Source: Shewanella seohaensis
Lineage (GTDB): Bacteria; Pseudomonadota; Gammaproteobacteria; Enterobacterales; Shewanellaceae
Assembly (NCBI RefSeq): GCF_025449215.1
Contig: NZ_CP104900.1
Location: 1,240,001-1,304,000 of the forward strand
Direction: 5' to 3'
DNA length: 64,000 nt
The stretch's first letter is position 1. Every line of letters starts with the position of its first letter. Position numbers and translations under genes: made by a program. Of this stretch, positions 26,774 to 36,421 are shown piece by piece. The notes beneath the pieces were generated by a model that did no database searches, was not told the origin of the DNA, and worked only from the letters and a program-made list of their open reading frames with translations.

Positions 26774-28940
26774 TAGAAGCTAAACTTCATGCCAGCGTAG
26801 ATTTCTCTGCCACGCAGTGGGCCATAGATATAGCCCACGTCGAAGGCGCCCTCGGCATCGTAAAACAGTGGCGTGTCTTCATCCCCCGCTTGGGTATAGT
26901 CAAACAGATTGCTGACCCCAGTGTAGAGTGACAGGGTATCGTTGAGCTGATAACTGACCTTTAAATCTAAAGTCACGTAAGCGGGCGCATCCGTGGTCTT
27001 TTTCGAGCTAGGGTCGACTTGGCCATTGGCATCGAGGCGGTTATAGCCTTCGTAGCCAAAGTCGGCGAGATCGCGACTACCGATCCACACTAGGTTGGCA
27101 AAAATTTCCCAGTCATTCACGTCCCAATCCATGCTGAGGCTGACCCTTTTCTCCACTGGCGCAATGGCATAGGAGGATTTGAATACTGAATCATAATCAA
27201 AATGCTCGGCGGTAAGGCTTAAACTCATATCGTCGGTCAAGCGATAACCTAAGGCAATATCGCTGGTGATAACCCGCGCTTTTTCATCGAGCTGGGTCAG
27301 TAATGGAATGCCATGGTCGTTAGTGGTTAATGCCGCTAAATGCTCGACTTCGGTCCAAGCAATCGAGGCGGTAGAGGTGAGGCGTTCACCTTCGTAACTC
27401 AGGGCATAGTTGACTGAGTTGGAGCGCTCTAGCTCGTCGATATCGATGTCAAAGCCCAGAGAGCCGTCTAAAATGCCGTGGTCGGTTTCAAAGAAGGATA
27501 ATGGCGCGCGATAGCCGCGACCTGCGGATAGGCGCGAGGTCCATTCATCATTGTGGCGCAGACGAATGTCGACCCTAGGCGACAGAATCGACTCATCGAG
27601 TTCGGTGCCGGGTTTGTTGGGGTCGGTAAAATCGGCGCTGATAGTATCGTAACGCAGCGCCATCGCGACTTCTAACGACTCAGTGGCTTGCCAAGTGTCC
27701 TGTAGATAAACGCCTTTGACATCATAGTCAAAGGAGTCGGAAACATAGTCAGGGTTGGCACTGCCCGAGCGGGAATGGGAGCGCATTTCCTCTGTGCGTA
27801 AGTCGGCGCCGAAGGTGAGTAGTTGGCTCTCGCTCAACAGATAATTAAAACGTGCATCGAAGAACCACATCTTGTCATCGGCGCTGTAATCGAAGCCTTC
27901 GTAGAAGGAGTCCTGTTTATGATCGGCGTAGCTGGCGGCAAGGTGCATGTTCCAGTCGTCGTTAAATTCCCTCAGCCAAGCGAGTGAGGCTTCGTTACGT
28001 TCGGTCTTAATCCATTCGGTGGTTTCCCAGGCTTTTCCTGTGTAGCGCTTACGCACATCACCATCTTCAAACAGTTGTTGTGGCTCGCTCGGTTGGCCAT
28101 CGTAGCCGGATAACACGTTCCCCGTGCTAGACGCTACGCCATCGGCGAAGGTGCTGCCTATCATAGGGCCGCCGAAAATTTCCGATTGAATATTGGCGAC
28201 GCGCATCACTAGGTTATCGGCATCGGTCACATCGTGGGAGACTCGAGCGGTCAGGCTACGGTTTTCCTGCATCGGTGCTTCGTTGACTTTGTTATTGTCC
28301 GCATCGGCTTGATCTCTATCGTCATATTGGGCAACGAGTGTCGCGCGGGTGCGGCCATCTTGAGTCACGCCTTTACCGAGAAAACCCAGTTTACGGTAGC
28401 CATTTTCACCAGCGGACAAATCCAGTTCTGCGCCGTTTTCAGTGGGCTCATAGCTAACAATATTAATGGTGCCGCCAATCGCTTCGGGGGCGATTAAGGA
28501 GGCGCCCGCACCACGGGCGACTTCGATGCGCTCGACTCCAGTTGTTGGGATCGCATCGACCGCATAATAGCCCGAAATCATAGTGTGTACGGGTAAACCA
28601 TCGACCAGAATCGTGGTTTGCTCGCCTTTCATGCCGTTGAGCATAATGCGTTTCACGCCACACATGGAGCATTCGTTGGAGACTTTGACGCCGGGGGAAT
28701 TATCAATCGCCTCGGAGAGGTTGACGGCATTTTTGTTCTCAATCACGCTGGCGTCGATGACTTCGGTTTTCATGATAGTGTTAGCCAAGGTTCCGGCTTG
28801 CTCTAATCGTTGTCTTACGCCGACAACACTCACGCGCTCGATTTTATCCAGTTCAGGTTGTTTCACTTCGTCTGCGCTGGCCAAGGGGGATGTAGTAGGG
28901 CTGCTAACAGGATGGCAAGGTAAGTAGGCTTCACTCTCAT
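26773..28940 (-). CDS. TonB-dependent receptor, frameshifted within the signal peptide
   Basis: Outer-membrane receptor of about 720 residues. Plug domain: SEAIDNSPGVKVSNECSMCG, with an unusual CSMC pair, then GERIEV-like VERIEVARGAG and GGTINIVSYEP. The barrel ends in the typical aromatic FSF. The open frame starts at 28968 without a signal peptide. A good ATG with CGGAG at 28940 in another frame encodes MRVKPTYLAILLAALL, a clear signal peptide that joins the main frame if one C is added to the C5 run (28885-28889 on +), giving the cleavage site LASA. So the gene carries a one-base deletion or a sequencing error. A Fur-box-like site lies upstream. The CSMC plug motif suggests a metal-chelate substrate; this is inference. 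Confidence 0.85.
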
Positions 28941-28978
28941 TTCTCCGTAAAATCACAAGTGGCAGCATTATATGTAAA

Positions 28979-28993
28979 TGAGAATAATTATTA
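28979..28993 (-). promoter_or_regulatory. Fur-box-like operator of the TonB receptor
   Basis: TGAGAATAATTATTA matches the 7-1-7 Fur core TGATAATnATTATCA at 13 of 15 positions. It lies about 40 bases upstream of the receptor ATG and implies iron repression of the receptor-thioredoxin unit. Confidence 0.65.
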
Positions 28994-29075
28994 TTTGATT
29001 TTGGTCATGGTTCTAACATCTTCTTAAAAAAGGTATTAACCAAGATACAGGTGCGAAAAAATGAATGGAGTAGTA

Positions 29076-29561
29076 ATGATGCAGAATGCAGATGATTTTA
29101 TTCAGTATTTAGAACTTGAGCAGCATGTTGAAGGCGGATATTACCGTTCTTCCTATCGCTCAGAATCGGCTTTTGATCCGAGTCGTCAGCTGTGGAGCAG
29201 CATTTATTTCTTACTGCGAACCGGCGAAGTGTCGCATTTTCATCGACTCACGGCCGATGAGATGTGGTATTTCCATGCGGGTCAATCGCTGACAATTTAT
29301 ATGATTTCCCCCGAGGGTGAGCTGACCACGACGCAATTGGGGCTGGATTTAGCCGCGGGCGAAAGGCCACAGTTTTTAGTGCCTAAGGGCTGTATTTTTG
29401 GCTCGGCCATGAATCAACCGGGGTTTTCGCTGGTGGGCTGTATGGTGTCACCGGGTTTTACCTTCGATGACTTTGAATTGTTTAGCCAAGAAGCTTTGCT
29501 GGCCATGTATCCACAGCATCAAGACGTGATCCACAAACTGAGTCGGCCAGAGGCGAAATAG
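29076..29561 (+). CDS. cupin superfamily protein (DUF985)
   Basis: 161 residues from ATG 29076, which has GGAG six bases upstream; the ATG at 29061 is weaker. EGGYYRSSYRS near the N-terminus, SHFHRLTADEMWYFHAG in the middle (cupin metal-type His/Glu) and PGFTFDDFEL near the end match the DUF985 cupin family. Function is unknown. It diverges from the Fur-controlled receptor gene, so it could share iron control. Confidence 0.83.
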   Translation: MMQNADDFIQYLELEQHVEGGYYRSSYRSESAFDPSRQLWSSIYFLLRTGEVSHFHRLTADEMWYFHAGQSLTIYMISPEGELTTTQLGLDLAAGERPQFLVPKGCIFGSAMNQPGFSLVGCMVSPGFTFDDFELFSQEALLAMYPQHQDVIHKLSRPEAK

Positions 29562-29653
29562 CTCGTGAGATCATTGCGTTATCATGTAATGAGTTGTTCG
29601 TTGAATAGATTCGGTAGCCGCATGCCCGCATTAAGGCATGCGGCTTAAGCAGG

Positions 29654-30568
29654 TTAAGCGCGAATAATATGGGTTACCTGCACCATGGCATCCCGCGCCG
29701 ATTGACTGACGCCAGCGAGTTGGAAGAAGCCATGGATCACCCCTAAATAGCGGCGGCAATGGGCATTGACGCCCGCATCCAACAGGTTACGGAATAGCTG
29801 TTCGCCCTCATCTAACAGGGGATCGAACTCGGCGGTAATAATATGGGTTTCGGGCAGGCCTGCTAACTCTTGGCTGCGCAGAGGGCTGGCTTCAACGTCG
29901 GTTCTGGGGTGCCAATCGAGGTACATATCAAAGCCCGTGAGCAGGGTGTCGCGGGTGATGATGTACTTGTCGCCATTGTCGATATAGCTCTGACTTTTGG
30001 CGGTCGCATCTAACATAGGATAGATAAGCACTTGTTTTTTAGGTAACCATTGCCCTTTTGCTTTTAACCTCAGGCAAGTGACTAGGGCTAAATGGCCGCC
30101 GGCGCTGTCGCCCATCAGAGTGATATTGGTGTTATCGCCGCCCCATTGTTGGCAATGTTGCTGCACGAGATTGGCGGCATTGAAGGCATCGTCATGGGCG
30201 GCGGGGTACACATGCTCAGGGGCGAGGCGATAGCTGACCGCCACCACTAACGCGCCAGAATCATTGGCGATTTTACGCAGTTGTTGATTATGGGTGGCGA
30301 TGCCGCCACTGACAAAACAGCCACCGTGATAGTAAATGACCACGGGTAAGTTGTTGTCCGCCGAGGGCTTAAATAGGGTTAATTCGATGCCCTCAAGGGA
30401 TAAGGTTTTGACCTCAAACACCGCTTCCGGCTCGCCAGCCAATACCGTGCTGGCGATGTAACCTTGACGACGTTCCTCAAGGTTTTGCTCGCGCACCGAA
30501 GGGCAACCTGCGGCGATAAACTCGCTCACCAATTGTTTAATTCCGTCTTCTAAATAGAGTTGGCTCAT
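29654..30568 (-). CDS. alpha/beta hydrolase, HSL-family esterase
   Basis: 304 residues. Oxyanion-hole motif HGGCF (81-85), nucleophile Ser155 in GDSAGG, acid Asp249 in EFDPLLDEG and His279 in IHGFF: a complete triad of the hormone-sensitive-lipase family. No signal peptide, so it is a cytoplasmic carboxylesterase of unknown substrate. A frameshifted paralogue lies at 57830-58818. It diverges from the MATE gene. Confidence 0.9.
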   Translation of the reverse strand: MSQLYLEDGIKQLVSEFIAAGCPSVREQNLEERRQGYIASTVLAGEPEAVFEVKTLSLEGIELTLFKPSADNNLPVVIYYHGGCFVSGGIATHNQQLRKIANDSGALVVAVSYRLAPEHVYPAAHDDAFNAANLVQQHCQQWGGDNTNITLMGDSAGGHLALVTCLRLKAKGQWLPKKQVLIYPMLDATAKSQSYIDNGDKYIITRDTLLTGFDMYLDWHPRTDVEASPLRSQELAGLPETHIITAEFDPLLDEGEQLFRNLLDAGVNAHCRRYLGVIHGFFQLAGVSQSARDAMVQVTHIIRA

Positions 30569-30873
30569 GTGCAGTTTCCCTGAATATATTCGGTGAGCGT
30601 TGATCGCCCCTTGTGGTCGGCAAAGTGTATCGGCTCAATATTGAAAAGGGTAGTGTGTATTGGCTGATTTGCTATTAACTCCATCTATTTCAGTTGATTA
30701 GCACTTATTGATGAAAGCTTGTTGAGGGAAGCATCGCCAATGAATACGGTTGCAGCGGTCGGTTTGGTTGTAATGAAAGATTGAGCACAATCTAAAAATG
30801 TAAGAAAATTACCGTTCGCCAGCCTTGGCGTGTTATTGCTATTTCACTTGTCTTCCCGCGGTAAGGATAGAAC
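30569..30873. other. 305-bp intergenic region between divergent esterase and MATE genes
   Basis: No gene seen. Expected to hold both promoters; no repeat or known operator recognised. Confidence 0.5.
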
Positions 30874-32244
30874 GTGGCCAAATCAGCTAAAACCCTGCAA
30901 CAACGCATGGGCATTGTCGCCCTCACTTGGCCGATTTTTATCGAAACCTTGCTGCAATCCTTACTCGGGATCAGCGATATTTTTATGCTGAGCCATTATT
31001 CCGATAATGCCGTCGCCGCAGTCGGACTCACCACCCAATTGATGTTTTTTATGATGGTGATGTCCATGATGGTCAGCACGGGCGCCAGCATTCTGATCAG
31101 CCAAAATAATGGTGCGGGGCAGACGCAGCAGGCGACCGATATTGGTGTGGCGAGTGTGGCCTTAAGCTTAGGCTTAGCTGTGATTATGGGTGCATCGATG
31201 TTTTTCGGTGCCCACGGCATTATCGGTTTGTTTGCCCTAGAGCCTGAGGTTGCTGGCTATGGTTATGACTATCTGCTGATCTGCGGCAGTTTGAGTATCG
31301 GGCTGGTGATGAACATCGCCTTTGCCGCCATCTTACGCAGCTACGGTTTTACCCGCTCGGCCATGTTAGTCACCTCTAGCACGGGGTTGATGAATGTGCT
31401 CGGTAACTATATTGCCCTCTATTCTCCCTTTGGGTTGCCGGTTTATGGGGTGACTGGGGTGGCGATTTCGACTGTAACCAGCCAGATTATCGGTGCCTTG
31501 ATTATGCTGGCGGTGATCCGCGGTAAAGGTATCCCGCTGCCGATGCCAAGGTTGAAGTTATTGCCGCGCAGCACCTATTGGAGTGTGATGCGCATAGGTT
31601 TGCTCAATGCGGGCGAAATGCTCTCCTACAACGTGGCACAGATGACTATCATCTATTTTATCAGCCAGATGGGCACACTCTCGCTGACCGCCTATACCTA
31701 TGGCTTGAATATCAGCCGCTTTATTTACTGTTTTGCGGTGGCGCTTGGGCAGGCATCGCAAATTCAAACCGGCTACTACGTCGGTAAACAATGGTTCGAT
31801 GAGATTACTGTGCGGGTGCAAAAATATTGCCTTGTGGGCTTTATTGCTTCCCTCGCCATAGTGTTAACCTTTTATTGGCAGCGTTTTACCATAGTGGGCT
31901 GGCTGAGTGAGAACCCTGAAGTGATTCAACTTACCGCACTCCTGCTATTGGGTTCCATCGCGCTGGAAACTGGCCGAGTCTTTAATCTGGTGATTATTTC
32001 GGCATTAAAAGGCGCGGGGGATGTGGCGTTTCCGGTGCGCGTGGGCCTGTTTAGTATGTGGGGAATTGGCGTGCTATTGGCTTGGTTCTTTGGGCTGCAT
32101 TTAGGTTATGGCGTGCTGGCCGCTTGGCTTGCCGTTGCCGCCGATGAATGGGTGCGAGGCTTGATTATGGTGCACCGTTGGCGCTCGGGTCGCTGGCAGC
32201 GTTTTACCCGTATTCCGCCAGCAACGCCTGTTTCATCACGTTAA
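30874..32244 (+). CDS. MATE family efflux transporter
   Basis: 456 residues with about twelve transmembrane helices in two halves. N-terminal TWPIFIETLLQSLLGISDIFML and the repeated N/Q-rich loops are typical of the MATE family, which exports drugs or metabolites in exchange for Na+ or H+. GTG start preceded by AAGGAT. No regulator gene lies next to it. The substrate cannot be predicted. Confidence 0.9.
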   Translation: MAKSAKTLQQRMGIVALTWPIFIETLLQSLLGISDIFMLSHYSDNAVAAVGLTTQLMFFMMVMSMMVSTGASILISQNNGAGQTQQATDIGVASVALSLGLAVIMGASMFFGAHGIIGLFALEPEVAGYGYDYLLICGSLSIGLVMNIAFAAILRSYGFTRSAMLVTSSTGLMNVLGNYIALYSPFGLPVYGVTGVAISTVTSQIIGALIMLAVIRGKGIPLPMPRLKLLPRSTYWSVMRIGLLNAGEMLSYNVAQMTIIYFISQMGTLSLTAYTYGLNISRFIYCFAVALGQASQIQTGYYVGKQWFDEITVRVQKYCLVGFIASLAIVLTFYWQRFTIVGWLSENPEVIQLTALLLLGSIALETGRVFNLVIISALKGAGDVAFPVRVGLFSMWGIGVLLAWFFGLHLGYGVLAAWLAVAADEWVRGLIMVHRWRSGRWQRFTRIPPATPVSSR

Positions 32245-32288
32245 TAGCTTGGCTTTAAGCGCTCTATTTAAAGACAGAACGGGGCTTA

Positions 32289-32891
32289 TTACTGGCCCCA
32301 TTTGCCCGATTTTAGCTGTTCATTTTTAAATTGTAGATACCTTGAATGCCCTGCATCGGTTTCGATTTCCATGGTGCTGTAGGGGGCAAAAATGGCCCCA
32401 GGAATTTGGCATCCATTCGTGAGGACGTCCTCTAATGAGGGCATAAAACATTCTTTAAACGGATCAAAATGGATTCTATAACTGGCATAGTCGCGCGTAA
32501 CAAAGCGTTCGGTGATGGTTTTGAATAGCTGTCCAAAAGGCGTGTCTAGCCTCTGTGGCGTGGAGTAATAAAAGCCTTGTCCGTACCAGTAAAGCAATAA
32601 GGCGGTACCCGCATCGCAGAGTGGGTGTTCGATAATCGCCCTCACCATATCGGGATCATGGTCATCCCAATTCAAGTTACCCGCGACAAAATGCAATTCC
32701 TCCATGCTTTGTAAGTCACTGATACAGATGATTTGTTTCGCCGCTTTGCCAAAGTAGGCGCTGTATTCATGTAAAGCGTCATAATCGGGATCGGCGAGCA
32801 ATTGGGCGAGGCGATCATGGTTGGCAATACAGCCTAATTCGGCGCATTCATAGGCGCGGATAAATTGTTCTTGGGTTAATAACTTGGCCAC
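32289..32891 (-). CDS. DUF4274 domain protein
   Basis: 200 residues, soluble. The segment ELHFVAGNLNWDDHD followed by HPLCDAGTALLLYWYG fits the DUF4274 family. No signal peptide or enzyme motif. Function unknown. It lies upstream-convergent to MATE and on the same strand as the CBS protein, with which it may be cotranscribed (83 bp gap). Confidence 0.72.
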   Translation of the reverse strand: MAKLLTQEQFIRAYECAELGCIANHDRLAQLLADPDYDALHEYSAYFGKAAKQIICISDLQSMEELHFVAGNLNWDDHDPDMVRAIIEHPLCDAGTALLLYWYGQGFYYSTPQRLDTPFGQLFKTITERFVTRDYASYRIHFDPFKECFMPSLEDVLTNGCQIPGAIFAPYSTMEIETDAGHSRYLQFKNEQLKSGKWGQ

Positions 32892-32974
32892 GGGCGTCCT
32901 TGGAGTTTTTAGACAATGACTCTCGCCAGCCCTGATAACCGAGGGCCAGCGAGAAAGAGTGAGGATGTTAGGCG

Positions 32975-33397
32975 TTAAGCTTGCTGTTGCAGCAGGGTGC
33001 GACAGAGCTTAATAAAGTCGGAAGAGGTGACAATCCCTAATACTTTCTTATCGTTATCTACTACGGGTAAGCAGCCGAGTTTGTTGTCGATAAAGTATTC
33101 CACTACCACGCTTAAGGGCTCATCGGCGGTTAAGTGCTGGCAGTCTTTGTCCATCACAGTCGCTATGGGAGTGTAGCGTTCCTTGCGATCCAATGCGCCT
33201 TGGCCGTATTTGTTCAACATAGACAATACGCTGGCGATCATCTTCTTATGGGTGAGTACGCCGACTAAAGTGCCATCGGTTTCAGATATCACAGGTAAAT
33301 GGCGCACGCCGCGGGTTTGCATTAAATGGTGGGCATCTTTCAGGCTAGCACCATCGCTGATGCAGATGACCTCAGTGCTCATAATATCGCTGACTTT
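32975..33397 (-). CDS. CBS-domain pair protein
   Basis: 140 residues from the ATG at 33397, which follows AAGGAA. Two CBS motifs are visible: MSTEVICISDGASLKDAHHL with GVRHLPVI, and CQHLTADEPLSVVVEYF with LGCLPVVD and LGIVTSSDFIKL. CBS pairs bind adenosyl nucleotides and regulate partner proteins. The frame reaches 33532, but that extension is unlike the family. Partner unknown. Confidence 0.88.
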   Translation of the reverse strand, partial: KVSDIMSTEVICISDGASLKDAHHLMQTRGVRHLPVISETDGTLVGVLTHKKMIASVLSMLNKYGQGALDRKERYTPIATVMDKDCQHLTADEPLSVVVEYFIDNKLGCLPVVDNDKKVLGIVTSSDFIKLCRTLLQQQA

Positions 33398-33580
33398 CAT
33401 CCTATAAATTCCTTTTTTAACAAGGCTCAGGTTTGACGTTCGACGAGCCAAAATCTGAGCGATTTGCCACTGATCCGATGTTAGCAGCTTACTCATGGCT
33501 TGTGCCAGTGCTGTACAAATAAAGTACGTCATCCAGTATAAGCTTATGAATTAAAAGAAATCATAAAAGGCTGACAAAGA

Positions 33581-33607
33581 TGTCACAAATGTGTAACAGT
33601 GATGTCT
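33581..33607 (+). promoter_or_regulatory. Pho-box-like 11-bp repeats upstream of phoD
   Basis: TGTCA (33581), TGTAA (33592) and TGTCT (33603) repeat at exact 11-bp spacing, the pattern of PhoB direct repeats. Located about 65 bases before the phoD ATG. Suggests control by phosphate starvation. Confidence 0.45.
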
Positions 33608-33670
33608 CACAATCGGGGCCTCATTAGACCTCATACCAGTGAAACCTCATCTTATAAGGGAATAATAATA

Positions 33671-35437
33671 ATGAAACGAACCGTGACTCGTCGTGATTTT
33701 TTAGCCATGTCGGCCAAAGGCATTGGTGCTGCAGTGATCTCCTACGGCCTAATGGGGTGTAGTGACAGTAATGATGATAACTCTGTGCCCGCACAGTTTT
33801 TACATGGGGTTGCCAGTGGTGACCCAGCGCAGGATGCGGTGATCCTTTGGACCCGCGTGACGCCGGATTCTGCGGGGGATGTAAAAGTCAGCTGGCAAGT
33901 CGCCAGTGACGCAGCATTCTCCCAATTAGTGACCACGGGGGAGATGGTCACTAATGCTAATCGTGATTACACCGTTAAAGTTGATGCCCGCGGTTTACGT
34001 GCGGGACAAACCTATTTTTACCGCTTTATGACGGGCGGAAAAACCTCTGAGGTGGGCAAGACCCGCACTCTACCCGAGGGTGATGTGAGCTCGGTAAAAC
34101 TTGCCGTCATGTCATGCGCTAACTTTCCAGCCGGCTATTTTAACGTGTATGAATTGGCTGCTGCGCAGGATGACCTCGATGCCGTGGTGCATCTGGGTGA
34201 CTATATCTACGAATATGCTCGCGGCGGCTATGCCAGCGAACATGCGGCAGAGCTTGGCCGTGAAGTGTTACCCGCCAACGAACTGCTGACCCTCAGCGAT
34301 TACCGTACCCGTTACGCCCAATATCATACCGATGCCAGCCTGCAAAAATTGCACGCGAAAGTGCCTTTTATTACGGTTTGGGACGACCACGAAGTGGCAA
34401 ACGATACTTGGCGTGATGGCGCCGAGAACCACAACGAAGGCGAAGGGGATTTTGCGGTTCGTAAAGAAGCCGCACTGCAGGCTTACTTCGAGTGGCTGCC
34501 AATCCGTCCATGGCGCGAGGGTAACCATGAGGAGATTTATCGCAGCTTCAGTTACGGCAACTTAGTTGACTTACATATGCTGGATACGCGCGTGTTAGCC
34601 CGCGATAAGCAGCTCGATTATGCCGATTATATGGATGCCAGTACGGGCGCCTTCGATGGCGAGCGTTTCCGCGCCGATGTGACATCGACCTCGCGCACTA
34701 TGTTAGGTCTGACCCAGTTACTCTGGCTACAGGGCACCTTATTGCAAGCCACCGGCACTTGGCAGGTATTAGGACAACAGATCCTCATGGGCAAGATGTC
34801 TCTACCTGCGGCGATTGCTACCCAGCAAATGAGCATTCCACAGTATGCCATGCTTGGGGCGCTGGCGAAGTTAGCCGCCCGCGCCGCGGCAAATGATCCA
34901 ACCCTAACGGCGGCAGAATTACAGTACTTGCAGGCTAATCAAGCCCTGTTAACGCCAGAGGTGATTGCCCTGCTGCAACTGCCATCTATTCCCTATAACT
35001 TGGATGCATGGGATGGTTATGCCTATGAAAGGGAAGTGATTTTAGGTACGGCTAAATCGAAAAACCACAACCTAGTCGTGATTGCCGGTGACACCCATAA
35101 TGCCTGGGCGAATGAGCTTAAAGATGTCAACGGCGATACCGTTGGGGTCGAGTTTGCCACAAGCTCAGTGTCATCACCTGGTTTGGAATATTACTTAAAT
35201 CTACCGGCGGAACAGATCCCCGCGACCGAGGCGGCGATCGTCGACTTGGTGCCAGATCTTAAATACACCAACCTCAAAGATCGCGGCTTTATGACCTTAA
35301 CCTTCACCAAAGAAGCCGTGCGTAGCGATTGGCATTATGTCAGCACTATTCTGGCGAAGGAGTTTGAAGAGTCGAGTAGCCGCAGCTACAGCGCCATGAC
35401 TAAGGTCGGTGAACCTATTATCAACCCTGTGAGCTAA
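33671..35437 (+). CDS. phoD: alkaline phosphatase PhoD (Tat-exported, possible lipoprotein)
   Basis: 588 residues from ATG 33671 (AAGGGA upstream). The N-terminus carries a Tat motif TRRDFLAMS, a hydrophobic stretch and LMGC, which can be read as a lipobox. The PhoD metallophosphoesterase body shows GVASGDP, AVILWTRVTP, VHLGDYIYEY, WDDHEVANDTW and VIAGDTHNAW, which bind Fe/Ca. PhoD releases phosphate from mono- and diesters in the periplasm. A Pho-box-like repeat precedes it. The ORF continues to 33599 but without the Tat motif at its N-terminus. Confidence 0.92.
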   Translation: MKRTVTRRDFLAMSAKGIGAAVISYGLMGCSDSNDDNSVPAQFLHGVASGDPAQDAVILWTRVTPDSAGDVKVSWQVASDAAFSQLVTTGEMVTNANRDYTVKVDARGLRAGQTYFYRFMTGGKTSEVGKTRTLPEGDVSSVKLAVMSCANFPAGYFNVYELAAAQDDLDAVVHLGDYIYEYARGGYASEHAAELGREVLPANELLTLSDYRTRYAQYHTDASLQKLHAKVPFITVWDDHEVANDTWRDGAENHNEGEGDFAVRKEAALQAYFEWLPIRPWREGNHEEIYRSFSYGNLVDLHMLDTRVLARDKQLDYADYMDASTGAFDGERFRADVTSTSRTMLGLTQLLWLQGTLLQATGTWQVLGQQILMGKMSLPAAIATQQMSIPQYAMLGALAKLAARAAANDPTLTAAELQYLQANQALLTPEVIALLQLPSIPYNLDAWDGYAYEREVILGTAKSKNHNLVVIAGDTHNAWANELKDVNGDTVGVEFATSSVSSPGLEYYLNLPAEQIPATEAAIVDLVPDLKYTNLKDRGFMTLTFTKEAVRSDWHYVSTILAKEFEESSSRSYSAMTKVGEPIINPVS

Positions 35438-35494
35438 CTTAAGCGTCAAACTTAAGCGTCACACTTTGCTTTGAGCCTGTGCTCGTTCCTTGTT

Positions 35495-35519
35495 GGTCAC
35501 CTTTGGGTGGCCTTTTTTG
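35495..35519 (+). terminator. phoD terminator
   Basis: GGTCACC / GGTGGCC stem with a four-base loop (35495-35512), then TTTTTT. Confidence 0.75.
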
Positions 35520-35612
35520 TTCGCTTTTTGTTAGTTCCGTCCTAAAAATGCAAAATAAACGGCCGTTCACCTGCAACTTATGACTATAACTGCAGCACGG
35601 CGGTTTTTTTGG

Positions 35613-35618
35613 TATAAA
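35613..35618 (+). promoter_or_regulatory. -10 element of the phosphoribosyltransferase gene
   Basis: TATAAA at 35613-35618, followed by a leader of about 145 bases before the start codon. No clear -35 was seen. Confidence 0.4.
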
Positions 35619-35632
35619 ATTCGCTCCCAAAA

Positions 35633-35701
35633 TTCGGCGGCTGCCTACACTTGCTAGGACTCTTATGAAGAGAATGCTGTTCTCGTGTTTTGGACGCCGA
35701 A
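35633..35701 (+). ncRNA. structured 5' leader of unknown class
   Basis: TTCGGCG (35633-35639) pairs with CGCCGAA (35695-35701), closing a 69-base unit that contains CTCTT/AAGAG and GAGAA/TTCTC hairpin options. It lies between the promoter and the phosphoribosyltransferase gene. It does not match purine, c-di-GMP or glycine riboswitch cores that I know. Either a cis-regulator or an mRNA stabiliser. Confidence 0.4.
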
Positions 35702-35769
35702 CAGACCTTACAGGGTAAAAGCTTTCGCTTTAACACCTAAAATCAATAATTAAGATGGGGATCGGTGTC

Positions 35770-36336
35770 ATGTCAGAAAAATATTTCGTTACCGCACAGC
35801 AACTGCTCGAAGATTCATTTCTATTAGCTTCACAGGTTTATGAGAGTGGATTCCGTCCGCAGTTTATCGTGGGTATTTGGCGTGGCGGTGCTCCAATCGG
35901 GATCGCGGTACAAGAGTTTTTCGACTTTAAGAAGGTTGAAACCGACCATATCGCCGTGCGTACCTCGTCTTACTACGGTATTGGTACCGACAAGCAAAGC
36001 AAAGAAATCAAAGTCCATGGCCTGCATTACATTGTTGAAAATGCGAATGCTAGCGATAGCTTACTGATTGTGGACGATGTGTTTGACTCTGGCCGCAGCA
36101 TCCACGCGTTGAAGGAAAAGTTAAGCCAACTGATGCGCTTAAACATGCCGCAGGATATTCGTATCGCTTGCCCTTATTACAAGCCAAAGAATACCGCTGT
36201 GCCTTTAAAGCCTGATTACTATATCCATGCCTCTGACGACTGGTTAGTGTTCCCACACGAAGTGACAGGCTTAACGCCGGAAGAAATTGCCGAAGGTAAG
36301 GGCGATTTAAAAAATATTCAGCATCTTTTTAAGTAA
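35770..36336 (+). CDS. purine-type phosphoribosyltransferase (hypoxanthine-like)
   Basis: 188 residues from ATG 35770. FIVGIWRGGAPIGIAVQEFF near the N-terminus and the PRPP-binding loop LLIVDDVFDSGRSIH are typical of type I phosphoribosyltransferases; the general layout fits the hypoxanthine/xanthine salvage branch. The base substrate cannot be assigned. It has its own structured leader and a strong terminator, so it is a stand-alone unit. ATG 35755 is also possible but GGGGAT fits the later start better. Confidence 0.8.
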   Translation: MSEKYFVTAQQLLEDSFLLASQVYESGFRPQFIVGIWRGGAPIGIAVQEFFDFKKVETDHIAVRTSSYYGIGTDKQSKEIKVHGLHYIVENANASDSLLIVDDVFDSGRSIHALKEKLSQLMRLNMPQDIRIACPYYKPKNTAVPLKPDYYIHASDDWLVFPHEVTGLTPEEIAEGKGDLKNIQHLFK

Positions 36337-36351
36337 AAAGAATCTGTTAAT

Positions 36352-36386
36352 AAAAAGCGTTAGCAGTTTTTGCTAACGCTTTTTTG
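36352..36386. terminator. bidirectional terminator between phosphoribosyltransferase and GDPD genes
   Basis: AAAAAGCGTTAGCA / TGCTAACGCTTTTT perfect 14-bp stem with a five-base loop, T run on both strands. Confidence 0.9.
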
Positions 36387-36421
36387 TTTCTTGGTTTTGA
36401 AATACAGCCTATTTGTTTGGC

